This document shows, piece after piece, positions 6,314 to 13,072 of a DNA stretch of 20,517 bases; the first letter of the stretch is position 1; each line of letters begins with the position of its first letter. The notes below the pieces were generated by a model. The model did no database searches. It had not been told where the DNA came from and saw only the letters and a list, made by a program, of their open reading frames with translations. Origin of the DNA: Candidatus Pelagibacterales bacterium (lineage in GTDB: Bacteria; Pseudomonadota; Alphaproteobacteria; TMED109); NCBI GenBank assembly GCA_002732015.1, contig PCCU01000024.1, positions 1 through 20,517 of the forward strand, written 5' to 3'. A program made the translations under genes and the position numbers.

Positions 6314-7333
6314 ATGGACAGTAATATTAAAAAATTATTTGACTTTTCTAATAATCCTATTTGGTTGATGAGACAAGCTGGTAGGTATATGAAAGAATAT
6401 AATATAATTAAAGGAAAATTTAAAAGTTTTTTTGAAATGTGCAGGAGTGTACCTGCTGTTACTGAAATAACCATGTTACCAGTAGAAAAGTTTAATTTTG
6501 ATGCAGGTATAATATTTTCAGATATTTTAATAATATTAGAAGCCCTTAAAATAGAAGTAGAATTTATTCCTACTAAAGGTCCTGTAGTGCATAATAAAAA
6601 TTTAGTTGAGATTTTTAACTCAAAAAAAGTAAACATTGATTATCAAAAGTTGTATCCAGTCTATGAAAGCGTTAAAGAAGTAAAGAAAATAATGTTAAGT
6701 CATAAAAAGCCTTTAATAGGATTCGCAGGGGCGCCCTGGACAGTAGCAGCCTATCTGATAGAGGGTAAGATGACTAAAGATCTTTCTGTAATTAGAGAAT
6801 TAGCTTATAAAGATACAATATTTATGGATAGAGTAATAAATGTACTAAGTGATATTATAATTGAACACTTAAGTTCCCAAATAGAAAGTGGTGCAGATTT
6901 AGTGCAGCTATTTGATACTCACTCTAATGTCTTAGATTATGATGCTTTAGAAAAATACTCTATTTCTCCAATAAGGAAAATATGTAAAGAACTTAAAAAG
7001 AGACATCCTAAAACGCCTATATCCTATTTCTCAAAGAATATTAATTACCATTTTAATGATTTCTTTGACCATATTGATATAGTAAGTTTCAATTCCTCTG
7101 TAAGAATGAAAAAATATATTGATATTTTACCAGCTAAGATAGTATTTCAAGGAAATTTGGACCCTATTAAATTGTTAGTAGGAGGTAATGAAATGATAAA
7201 AACAACTCTAAACATAATGGAAGACATGAAAGATAAAAGTTTCATTTTCAATTTAGGACACGGGATTTTGCCCAGAACACCTGTAGATAACGTAAAGCAA
7301 TGTATAGACATAGTAAAAAATTTTAAAGACTAG
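6314..7333 (+). CDS. hemE: Uroporphyrinogen decarboxylase
   Basis: Decarboxylates the four acetate side chains of uroporphyrinogen III to give coproporphyrinogen III in haem synthesis; cytosolic and cofactor-free. The 339-residue protein shows LMRQAGRYMKEY (18-29, substrate-binding Arg), FSDILI with the essential Asp, GAPWTVAAYLIEG with the active-site Tyr, FQGNLDP and FNLGHGILPRTP with the conserved His. The motif usually written FDSWAG or ESHAG is here FDTHSN, so a conserved Ser is replaced by Thr. The ATG at 6314 follows an AT-only leader without a Shine-Dalgarno. The 3' end overlaps the convergent hemJ by 11 nt. Its place at the right flank of the probable origin is the classic alphaproteobacterial arrangement. 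Confidence 0.95.
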   Translation: MDSNIKKLFDFSNNPIWLMRQAGRYMKEYNIIKGKFKSFFEMCRSVPAVTEITMLPVEKFNFDAGIIFSDILIILEALKIEVEFIPTKGPVVHNKNLVEIFNSKKVNIDYQKLYPVYESVKEVKKIMLSHKKPLIGFAGAPWTVAAYLIEGKMTKDLSVIRELAYKDTIFMDRVINVLSDIIIEHLSSQIESGADLVQLFDTHSNVLDYDALEKYSISPIRKICKELKKRHPKTPISYFSKNINYHFNDFFDHIDIVSFNSSVRMKKYIDILPAKIVFQGNLDPIKLLVGGNEMIKTTLNIMEDMKDKSFIFNLGHGILPRTPVDNVKQCIDIVKNFKD

Positions 7334-7754
7334 GTTTAAAAATAGCTAAGAATACGACTAAAACCAAGATCACTGTTGGAACTTCATTTATAATCTTATA
7401 GAATTTTGCAGAGTTTCTATTTGAATTTGATATAAATTTTTTTCTACAAATTGAAAGATATCCATGGTATGCAGATAATATTATCACCAAAAATAATTTA
7501 ATAGAAAACCACAGTGAGAAAGCTAGAGCATCTAGATTTATTAAATAAAGAGAAACTCCAAATATCCAAGTGCTCACCATAGAAGGCAACATTATAAATT
7601 TTAAAAGTCTTTTTTCCATTAATAGGAATTTCTCATAAGATTTACTATTATATTTTTCTTCACAATGATAAACAAACAACCTAGGCAGGTACAACAATCC
7701 AGCCATCCAGGCAACAAAAGAGATTATATGAAGAGATTTAAATAACAAATACAT
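7323..7754 (-). CDS. hemJ: HemJ-type protoporphyrinogen IX oxidase (integral membrane)
   Basis: A 143-residue membrane protein of the HemJ (former UPF0093) family, which oxidises protoporphyrinogen IX to protoporphyrin IX in most alphaproteobacteria. The N-terminus has the family pattern, a first helix with a conserved His in KSLHIISFVAWMAG followed by LYLPRLFVYH. About four hydrophobic segments are visible, near residues 5-25, 55-75, 80-100 and 122-140. It lies 7 nt downstream of hemH on the same strand, so the two last steps of haem synthesis are co-transcribed, and it overlaps the convergent hemE 3' end. No soluble HemG or HemY appears in the window, which fits HemJ as the cell's oxidase. 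Confidence 0.9.
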   Translation of the reverse strand: MYLLFKSLHIISFVAWMAGLLYLPRLFVYHCEEKYNSKSYEKFLLMEKRLLKFIMLPSMVSTWIFGVSLYLINLDALAFSLWFSIKLFLVIILSAYHGYLSICRKKFISNSNRNSAKFYKIINEVPTVILVLVVFLAIFKPSL

Positions 7755-7761
7755 TTGTCGA

Positions 7762-8772
7762 TTATATAAACTTTGAAACTAATTGATATAGTAATTCTAT
7801 ATGGTCCTCCCTATCATTCAAACAAGGTACAAAATCAAACTTTTTCCCTCCGCTATTTAAAAAAAGTTGCTTTGCTTCAATATTTATCTCTTCCAAGGTT
7901 TCTATACAATCGGAGGAAAATCCAGGGCAAAGTAAAAGGACTTTTTTTATACCTTTAGAAGGTAGTTCTTCCAAAGTTTTATCAGTGTAAGGAGAAAGCC
8001 ACTTTTGTGGACCAAACCTAGATTGAAATGTTACTAAAAACGGAATTTTAAAATTACTTTTTTCTTCTATTAATCTTGTAGTTTTATAACAATAACAATG
8101 ATAAGGGTCGCCTTTTAAAAAATACTTTTCTGGAATTCCATGGTAAGATGTTATTATTAAGTCAGGGCTGTAAGTTATTTTTTCTATTTTTTCTTTTATA
8201 CTATTTACCAGTGCATCAATATAAAAAGGGTTAGACTCATAATGAGGAACTATTTGAATGCTAGGTTGCCACCGCATTTCCAATAAAACTCTAAAAACTT
8301 CATCACAAACAGAGGCAGTAGTAGGAGAAGCATACTGCGGATATAATGGAAGCACTACAATATTTTCACAGCCTTTTTCCTTTAAGGATGAGATTTTATT
8401 TTTAATACTAGGACTCCCATAGCGCATTGCATATTCAATTAGGACGTTTTCTTTTTTTAAGATTTTTCTTAACTTATCCCTTTGTAGTTTTGTATAAAAT
8501 TTTAAAGGGGACATATTATCTTTTTTTAACCAAATTTTTTTATAATTTTTCGCAGTTTTATGAGGCCTAAAGTTTAAAATTATAAAATTTAATAAAAAAA
8601 ACCATAAGATTTTATTTGTCTCTATTACCCTTCTATCGCTCAAAAACTCTTTTAAATAGTTTCTTATATCCCACCAATTGTAACTATCAGGCGTTCCAAG
8701 GTTTATTAACAAAACTGCTGTTTTGCCGAAGCTAATTTTAGGGTGTTCATTATTTTCGATAATTTCTTTCAT
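7762..8772 (-). CDS. hemH: Ferrochelatase
   Basis: Inserts Fe2+ into protoporphyrin IX to make protohaem, the final step of the pathway. The 336-residue protein carries AVLLINLGTPDS at the N-terminus, SYHGIPEKYF with the metal-site His, GDPYHCYCYKTT, the signature FQSRFGPQKWLSPYTDKTLE, and PGFSSDCIETLEEI with the catalytic Glu. Length is normal for Gram-negative ferrochelatase. The cysteines in HCYCYKTT might suggest a metal or cluster site, but they do not match the C-terminal [2Fe-2S] pattern known from some bacterial and animal enzymes. It is the first gene of a hemH-hemJ unit, divergent from rho across a 106-nt gap. Confidence 0.95.
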   Translation of the reverse strand: MKEIIENNEHPKISFGKTAVLLINLGTPDSYNWWDIRNYLKEFLSDRRVIETNKILWFFLLNFIILNFRPHKTAKNYKKIWLKKDNMSPLKFYTKLQRDKLRKILKKENVLIEYAMRYGSPSIKNKISSLKEKGCENIVVLPLYPQYASPTTASVCDEVFRVLLEMRWQPSIQIVPHYESNPFYIDALVNSIKEKIEKITYSPDLIITSYHGIPEKYFLKGDPYHCYCYKTTRLIEEKSNFKIPFLVTFQSRFGPQKWLSPYTDKTLEELPSKGIKKVLLLCPGFSSDCIETLEEINIEAKQLFLNSGGKKFDFVPCLNDREDHIELLYQLVSKFI

Positions 8773-8819
8773 ATAATCATAATTATTAAAATTTTATTAT
8801 TAGTAAAGTTTTAAGTTTG

Positions 8820-8846
8820 TTGACTTTAAAATAAATTTATTATAAT
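8820..8846 (+). promoter_or_regulatory. Putative sigma-70-type promoter of rho
   Basis: TTGACT (8820-8825) and a perfect TATAAT (8841-8846) lie 15 nt apart in the hemH-rho gap. The spacing is shorter than the ideal 17, and the background is AT-rich, but the TTGAC core is uncommon here. Transcription would start near 8853, about 26 nt before the rho ATG. Confidence 0.5.
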
Positions 8847-8878
8847 TTTAAATATCTTTTTTATTTCTTTCTTATAGC

Positions 8879-10147
8879 ATGCATTTACAACAACTCAAAA
8901 AAAAGAAGACACATGAATTATTAGAATTAGCTACTGATCATAATATAGAAAATGCAGCTAATATGAGGAGACAAGACATAATGTTCAGCATATTAAAGGC
9001 AGTAGCAGACAAAGGATCTTCTATTCATGGAGATGGAGTTATAGACATATTACAAGATGGATTTGGGTTTTTAAGAGCGCCAGAGTCAAATTATTTACCA
9101 GGCCCTGATGATATTTATGTAAGCCCAAGTCAAATTAGAAAGTTTGGACTAAGAAATGGAGATACAGTTGAAGGAGAAATAAGGCAACCTAAAGATAGTG
9201 AAAGATATTTTGCACTTATAAAAGTAAATAAGATAAATTTCGAAGAACCCGAAAAAATTAGGGTAAAAAGTAATTTTGATAACTTAACACCCTTGTACCC
9301 AGAATCAAGAATTAATTTAGAAATGGACTCCTCCGATCCAGAATTAAAAAAGAAAAATATGTCACCAAGAATAATGGAATTGGTCTCACCTATTGGAAAA
9401 GGACAAAGAGCACTTATTGTATCACCCCCTAGAACAGGAAAAACAGTGCTACTGCAAAGCATAGCACACTCTATAGAGCAGAACCATGAAGAAGTTTATT
9501 TAATTGTTTTATTGATAGATGAAAGGCCAGAAGAAGTAACAGATATGCAAAGGACGGTTAAAGGAGAGGTAGTGTCCTCAACTTTTGATGAGCCCGCTAG
9601 TAGACACGTGCAAGTGGCTGAAATGGTCATACAAAAAGCAAAAAGGTTGGTGGAAAGTGGTAGAGATGTTGTGATATTGTTGGACTCTATTACTAGATTA
9701 GCTAGGGCTTACAATACAGTAGTTCCATCTTCTGGTAAAGTTTTAACGGGGGGTGTTGATGCAAATGCTTTACAAAGGCCTAAAAGGTTTTTTGGGGCTG
9801 CAAGAAATATTGAAGAGGGCGGGAGCCTTACAATAATAGCAACTGCATTAATAGAAACCGGCTCTAGAATGGACGAAGTTATATTTGAGGAGTTTAAAGG
9901 TACCGGAAACGCTGAAATAGTTTTAGATAGAAAACTTGCCGACAAGAGAACTTTTCCGGCTATAGACATTGCAAAATCCGGAACTAGAAAAGAAGAGCTT
10001 TTGGTAGAAAAAGGAGTTTTATCTAAAATGTGGGTTTTAAGAAAAATTTTATCTCCTATGGGAACAACAGATGCTATGGAATTTTTACTGGAAAAACTTA
10101 AGTCCTCGAAAAATAATAATGACTTTTTTGATGCTATGAATCAATAA
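8879..10147 (+). CDS. rho: Transcription termination factor Rho
   Basis: A 422-residue hexameric RNA-dependent ATPase/translocase that ends transcription. Domains in order are an N-terminal helical Rho_N region (residues ~1-45), an RNA-binding cold-shock-like domain (~50-115, with DGFGFLRAPESNYLPGPDDIYVS), and the RecA-type ATPase with Walker A PPRTGKT (183-189) inside GKGQRALIVSPP, LIDERPEEVTDM, and the Walker B/Q-loop region VVILLDSITRLARAYN. The secondary RNA-binding parts TGGVDANALQRPKRFFGAARN and TGSRMDEVIFEEFKGTGN follow. There is no insertion in the N-terminal domain, and the length is typical. No Shine-Dalgarno is seen before the ATG. The gene ends in a 7-nt overlap with the convergent quinone oxidoreductase. 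Confidence 0.97.
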   Translation: MHLQQLKKKKTHELLELATDHNIENAANMRRQDIMFSILKAVADKGSSIHGDGVIDILQDGFGFLRAPESNYLPGPDDIYVSPSQIRKFGLRNGDTVEGEIRQPKDSERYFALIKVNKINFEEPEKIRVKSNFDNLTPLYPESRINLEMDSSDPELKKKNMSPRIMELVSPIGKGQRALIVSPPRTGKTVLLQSIAHSIEQNHEEVYLIVLLIDERPEEVTDMQRTVKGEVVSSTFDEPASRHVQVAEMVIQKAKRLVESGRDVVILLDSITRLARAYNTVVPSSGKVLTGGVDANALQRPKRFFGAARNIEEGGSLTIIATALIETGSRMDEVIFEEFKGTGNAEIVLDRKLADKRTFPAIDIAKSGTRKEELLVEKGVLSKMWVLRKILSPMGTTDAMEFLLEKLKSSKNNNDFFDAMNQ

Positions 10148-11124
10148 TCGTTTTTTAAAACTATTGATCCTTTGGTATTTCTATTTTCTAAATTCTCGTG
10201 AATTTTTACTATATCAGACAACAAGTATTCACCTCCGATATTAGATTTTATAATATTTTCCTGAAGCATCTTGAAGACTCTATTTGCACTACTTTGCATA
10301 TCCTGCCATTTTGCATTATATGTCATTAAAGTAGGTCTTGTTAAAAATAAACTACCTTTTGCTGCTAGTAAGGAAGGATCTATAGCTGGGGCATTTCCTG
10401 AAGAGTTCCCGAAGACAACAAGCATTCCCAAAGGAGCTAGACAATCCAAGCTCTGTAATGCTGTATTTTTTCCTACCCCATCATAGACAACGTTTACACC
10501 AGCACCATTAGTGTAATCTAATACTGCCTCTTTGAAATTTTTTTCTTTATATAAAATAACTTCATCACAACCATTATTTTTAGCTAGCTCTACCTTTTCT
10601 AAACTACCTACTGTTCCTATAACTTTTGCTCCCTTACTTTTTAACCACTGGGTAGCGATTTGTCCAACGCCACCAGCTGCAGCATGTAAAAGCACAGAAT
10701 GAGAATTGTTTATTGGAAAAGTTCTTTCTGTTAAATATTCTACTGTCATTCCTTTTAACATTATAGCCGCCGCAGTTTTTTCATCTACATAATCCGGTAG
10801 TTTAATTAATTTATTTTCGGGTATATTTCTTAGATCAGAATAACTACCAGGAGGGCCTAATGCATAAACCACCTTGTCTCCTTTTTTAAACAACTGGCTT
10901 TCTTTACCTACCTCAATAACTTCTCCAGCTCCTTCCATACCAATAGTTGCTGGGAGTGGAAGAGGGTAAAGACCAGAACGGTGATAGGTATCTATATAAT
11001 TAAGCCCAACGTATGAATGCTTTATTGTTACATGTCCTATAGTAGGGAAAGCAATATCTATATCTTCCCATAGCATATTTTCAGCAGGCCCAGGATTTTT
11101 AACTATTACAGTTTTAGACTTCAT
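10141..11124 (-). CDS. qor: NADPH:quinone oxidoreductase, zeta-crystallin type (MDR superfamily)
   Basis: A 327-residue zinc-free medium-chain dehydrogenase/reductase. GroES-like N-terminal part: GLNYIDTYHRSGLYP and IGMEGAGEVIEVG, matching the quinone oxidoreductase signature. Rossmann part: LHAAAGGVGQIATQWLKSKGAKVIGTVGS, which binds NADPH, then VVYDGVGKNT and LVVFGNSSG. The zinc-ligand residues of alcohol dehydrogenases are absent, as expected for zeta-crystallin-like enzymes. These reduce quinones or similar electrophiles, often by one electron. It is transcribed alone and leftward, overlaps rho at its 3' end, and has a promoter placed so close to the ATG that its transcript may be leaderless. 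The exact substrate cannot be read from the sequence. Confidence 0.9.
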   Translation of the reverse strand: MKSKTVIVKNPGPAENMLWEDIDIAFPTIGHVTIKHSYVGLNYIDTYHRSGLYPLPLPATIGMEGAGEVIEVGKESQLFKKGDKVVYALGPPGSYSDLRNIPENKLIKLPDYVDEKTAAAIMLKGMTVEYLTERTFPINNSHSVLLHAAAGGVGQIATQWLKSKGAKVIGTVGSLEKVELAKNNGCDEVILYKEKNFKEAVLDYTNGAGVNVVYDGVGKNTALQSLDCLAPLGMLVVFGNSSGNAPAIDPSLLAAKGSLFLTRPTLMTYNAKWQDMQSSANRVFKMLQENIIKSNIGGEYLLSDIVKIHENLENRNTKGSIVLKNDY

Positions 11125-11131
11125 TTGAAGA

Positions 11132-11159
11132 ATTATATAAAATTAATATTATTTATCAA
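11132..11159 (-). promoter_or_regulatory. Putative promoter of qor; transcript likely leaderless
   Basis: On the minus strand TTGATA (11159-11154) and TATAAT (11137-11132) are separated by 16 nt. Only 7 nt separate the -10 box from the ATG (11124-11122), so initiation would fall at or next to the start codon. No Shine-Dalgarno is present there, consistent with a leaderless mRNA. Confidence 0.5.
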
Positions 11160-11167
11160 CTAACAAT

Positions 11168-11184
11168 ACACTTTCTGAGAGTGT
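11168..11184. repeat. Short inverted repeat in the qor-ferredoxin divergent gap
   Basis: ACACT and AGTGT arms flank a 7-nt centre (an extra T-G wobble pair is possible). The repeat lies about 100 nt upstream of the ferredoxin start and just behind the qor -35 box. It could be a regulator site or a weak hairpin; the T-tract after it is not contiguous, so I do not call a terminator. Confidence 0.3.
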
Positions 11185-11282
11185 TTAAAAATTATAATAT
11201 TATTTTTTTATGTTTTATTTCCTTATACAAATATTAGTGATATAAATTCATTAAAGGATTAAAACTACTAGATTACTTTTCA

Positions 11283-11594
11283 ATGAATAGCTTTTATAAA
11301 AAACATATTTTTTTTTGTACAAATCAAAGAAAAGACAAGAACAAACGTTCTTGTGGCGGTGAGGAAGTAAATTACTTAAGAAGCTATATGAAAGAAAAAA
11401 TTAAAGCTTCAGGGATTAAAGGTATTAGGGTAAATACTGCTGGTTGTCTAAATAGATGTAAGAAGGGACCACTTATGGTAATATACCCTGAAGGGATATG
11501 GTTAAAAGTTACTAATAAACAGGATATAGACTTAATTATAGAAGAATATATAAAAGAAAACAAACTATCAAAAAAACTTTTAATTAGTAATTAA
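11283..11594 (+). CDS. Thioredoxin-like [2Fe-2S] ferredoxin domain protein
   Basis: A 103-residue (2Fe-2S) ferredoxin of the thioredoxin-fold type (the fold of Clostridium pasteurianum 2Fe-2S ferredoxin and NuoE), frequent in alphaproteobacteria as a stand-alone gene. The four expected ligands are visible: Cys12 in HIFFCTNQR, Cys24 in SCGG, and Cys55/Cys59 in AGCLNRCKKGP. The following MVIYPEGIWLKV is also conserved. Its electron partner is unknown. It begins the rightward run and ends 1 nt before the mnmE ATG, suggesting co-transcription; a link to the redox-dependent tRNA modification by MnmE/MnmG is possible but only inferred. No good Shine-Dalgarno lies near the ATG. Confidence 0.88.
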   Translation: MNSFYKKHIFFCTNQRKDKNKRSCGGEEVNYLRSYMKEKIKASGIKGIRVNTAGCLNRCKKGPLMVIYPEGIWLKVTNKQDIDLIIEEYIKENKLSKKLLISN

Positions 11595-11595
11595 A

Positions 11596-12930
11596 ATGCA
11601 CGAAACAATATTTGCTCCAGTAACAGCTTATGGCACTTCTGCCATATCAGTTTTTAGATTTTCTGGTAATAGAAGCAAAAATATTTTAAAGGAATTAATT
11701 AAAAGCAATAAAATACCCTTGGCAAGAAAACTAGTTTTAAAGAAAGTTTTTAATCCTGCTACAAACGAATTATTAGACGTATGTTTAATATGTTGGATGC
11801 CTAAACCAAATAGTTTTACTGGAGAAGATTGTTTTGAAGTACAATGTCATGGTGGTATAGCAACAATGCAAGCTTTTACAGAAGCATTTTCAAGAATTAA
11901 AGGACTGAGGTTTGCAGAAGCAGGAGAGTTTTCAAAAAGGGCAATAATTAATGGAAAAATAGATTTGGTGCAAGCGGAGGCAATAAATGAAATAATACTT
12001 GCGGAAACAGAAAAACAAAGAAAACTTAATCTACAGCAGTTAAATAAAGGACTCTCAATACCAATAAATTTATGGAGAAATAACATTATAAACACTTTAT
12101 CTAAAATAGAGGCAGCCATAGACTTTTCAGATGAAGATGGAGTTCCAGAAAAAATAGATATAAGGACTGAAATAAAAAAAATATCCAAAGATATAACAAA
12201 AGTAGTTGAAAAAGGAAATAAATACGAATTAATAACAACAGGAACTAAAATAGCCCTAACAGGACCACCTAACTCAGGAAAGTCTAGCCTATTTAATTCT
12301 ATTATAAAAAAACAAAAATCCATAGTTACTAAAATCCCAGGAACAACCAGAGATGTTGTAGAAAAAAAAATTAATTTAAGGGGATCCTTAGTCATACTTT
12401 TAGACACGGCAGGTATAAGAGAAACTAAAAATTTGGTAGAAAAGGAAGGAATTAAAAAAGCAAAAAAAGCAATTAAAGAAGCAGATATAGTTTTAAAAAT
12501 AGCAGATATTTCAAAAATAAATAATAAAATAGAAACAAGGTTTTTTAAGAATAAAAATTGGGTTGTTTTAAACAAAATAGATAAACTGAAAAAAGAAAAA
12601 AGTCTAAAATATCAAAAAAATGAAAATATTTTTTTTGTTTCTGCAAAAACAGGAAAAGGAATTAAAGGGTTATTAAAAAAAATACACCAACATATTTTAA
12701 ACGAGACAAAAGAAGAAGAGAGAGGGGATTACTTTTTTACCAACGAAAGACAAAAAAGAGACCTAAAAAAAGCTTTGGCAAACTTACAGAGAGCTGTAGA
12801 GGAGAAGGATGAAGAGATAGTAGCAGAATATTTAAGGGCAGCCTCTGGAAATTTAGAAAGAATATTAGGAAAAATTGATATAGAAGATGTTTTAGGAGAC
12901 ATATTTTCAAGCTTTTGTATTGGAAAGTAA
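11596..12930 (+). CDS. mnmE: tRNA modification GTPase MnmE
   Basis: A 444-residue GTPase which, with MnmG, builds the carboxymethylaminomethyl group at C5 of wobble uridine 34 in certain tRNAs. The N-terminal tetrahydrofolate-binding domain begins TIFAPVTAYGTSAISVFRFSG and includes CHGG and AEAGEFSKRAI. The G domain inside the helical domain has G1 GPPNSGKS (223-230), G2 GTTRD, G3 DTAGIRET and G4 NKID. The C-terminus ends FCIGK, matching the essential C-(F/I)-G-K motif. Length is normal (~450). The next 16 nt after the TAA are a perfect parS site. Adjacency to mnmG is the common bacterial arrangement. Confidence 0.96.
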   Translation: MHETIFAPVTAYGTSAISVFRFSGNRSKNILKELIKSNKIPLARKLVLKKVFNPATNELLDVCLICWMPKPNSFTGEDCFEVQCHGGIATMQAFTEAFSRIKGLRFAEAGEFSKRAIINGKIDLVQAEAINEIILAETEKQRKLNLQQLNKGLSIPINLWRNNIINTLSKIEAAIDFSDEDGVPEKIDIRTEIKKISKDITKVVEKGNKYELITTGTKIALTGPPNSGKSSLFNSIIKKQKSIVTKIPGTTRDVVEKKINLRGSLVILLDTAGIRETKNLVEKEGIKKAKKAIKEADIVLKIADISKINNKIETRFFKNKNWVVLNKIDKLKKEKSLKYQKNENIFFVSAKTGKGIKGLLKKIHQHILNETKEEERGDYFFTNERQKRDLKKALANLQRAVEEKDEEIVAEYLRAASGNLERILGKIDIEDVLGDIFSSFCIGK

Positions 12931-12946
12931 TGTTTCACGTGAAACA
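12931..12946. promoter_or_regulatory. parS: parS site 1, perfect ParB-binding palindrome
   Basis: TGTTTCACGTGAAACA is the canonical 16-bp bacterial parS palindrome with no mismatch. It begins directly after the mnmE stop codon. The cognate parA and parB lie about 2.6 kb downstream. ParB loads here as a CTP-dependent clamp to organise and segregate the origin region. Confidence 0.95.
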
Positions 12947-12997
12947 CTTAGAAAATTTTCCTTCAAAAATAATTGCGTTCGTTGTTCAATGTCGATA

Positions 12998-13013
12998 TGT
13001 TTCACATGAAACA
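12998..13013. promoter_or_regulatory. parS: parS site 2, one-mismatch variant
   Basis: TGTTTCACATGAAACA differs from canonical parS at one central position (G to A), breaking symmetry at the centre. It lies 67 bp from site 1, start to start, and ends 7 bp upstream of a putative mnmG -35 box. Confidence 0.85.
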
Positions 13014-13020
13014 TTATATA

Positions 13021-13049
13021 TTGTAATTCCTCGTATAAATTTATATAAA
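13021..13049 (+). promoter_or_regulatory. Putative promoter of mnmG
   Basis: TTGTAA (13021-13026) and TATAAA (13044-13049) are 17 nt apart, the ideal spacing, and 24 nt before the mnmG ATG. A weak AGGG ribosome site lies at about 13056-13059. The AT-rich background limits confidence. Confidence 0.4.
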
Positions 13050-13072
13050 AGTAGTAGGGTATTTAGAAAAAA

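Noticed and set aside
11847..12575. 242-residue open frame opposite mnmE
   Set aside because: Long but purely a shadow of the mnmE frame, with no family motif, start context or conserved neighbour.
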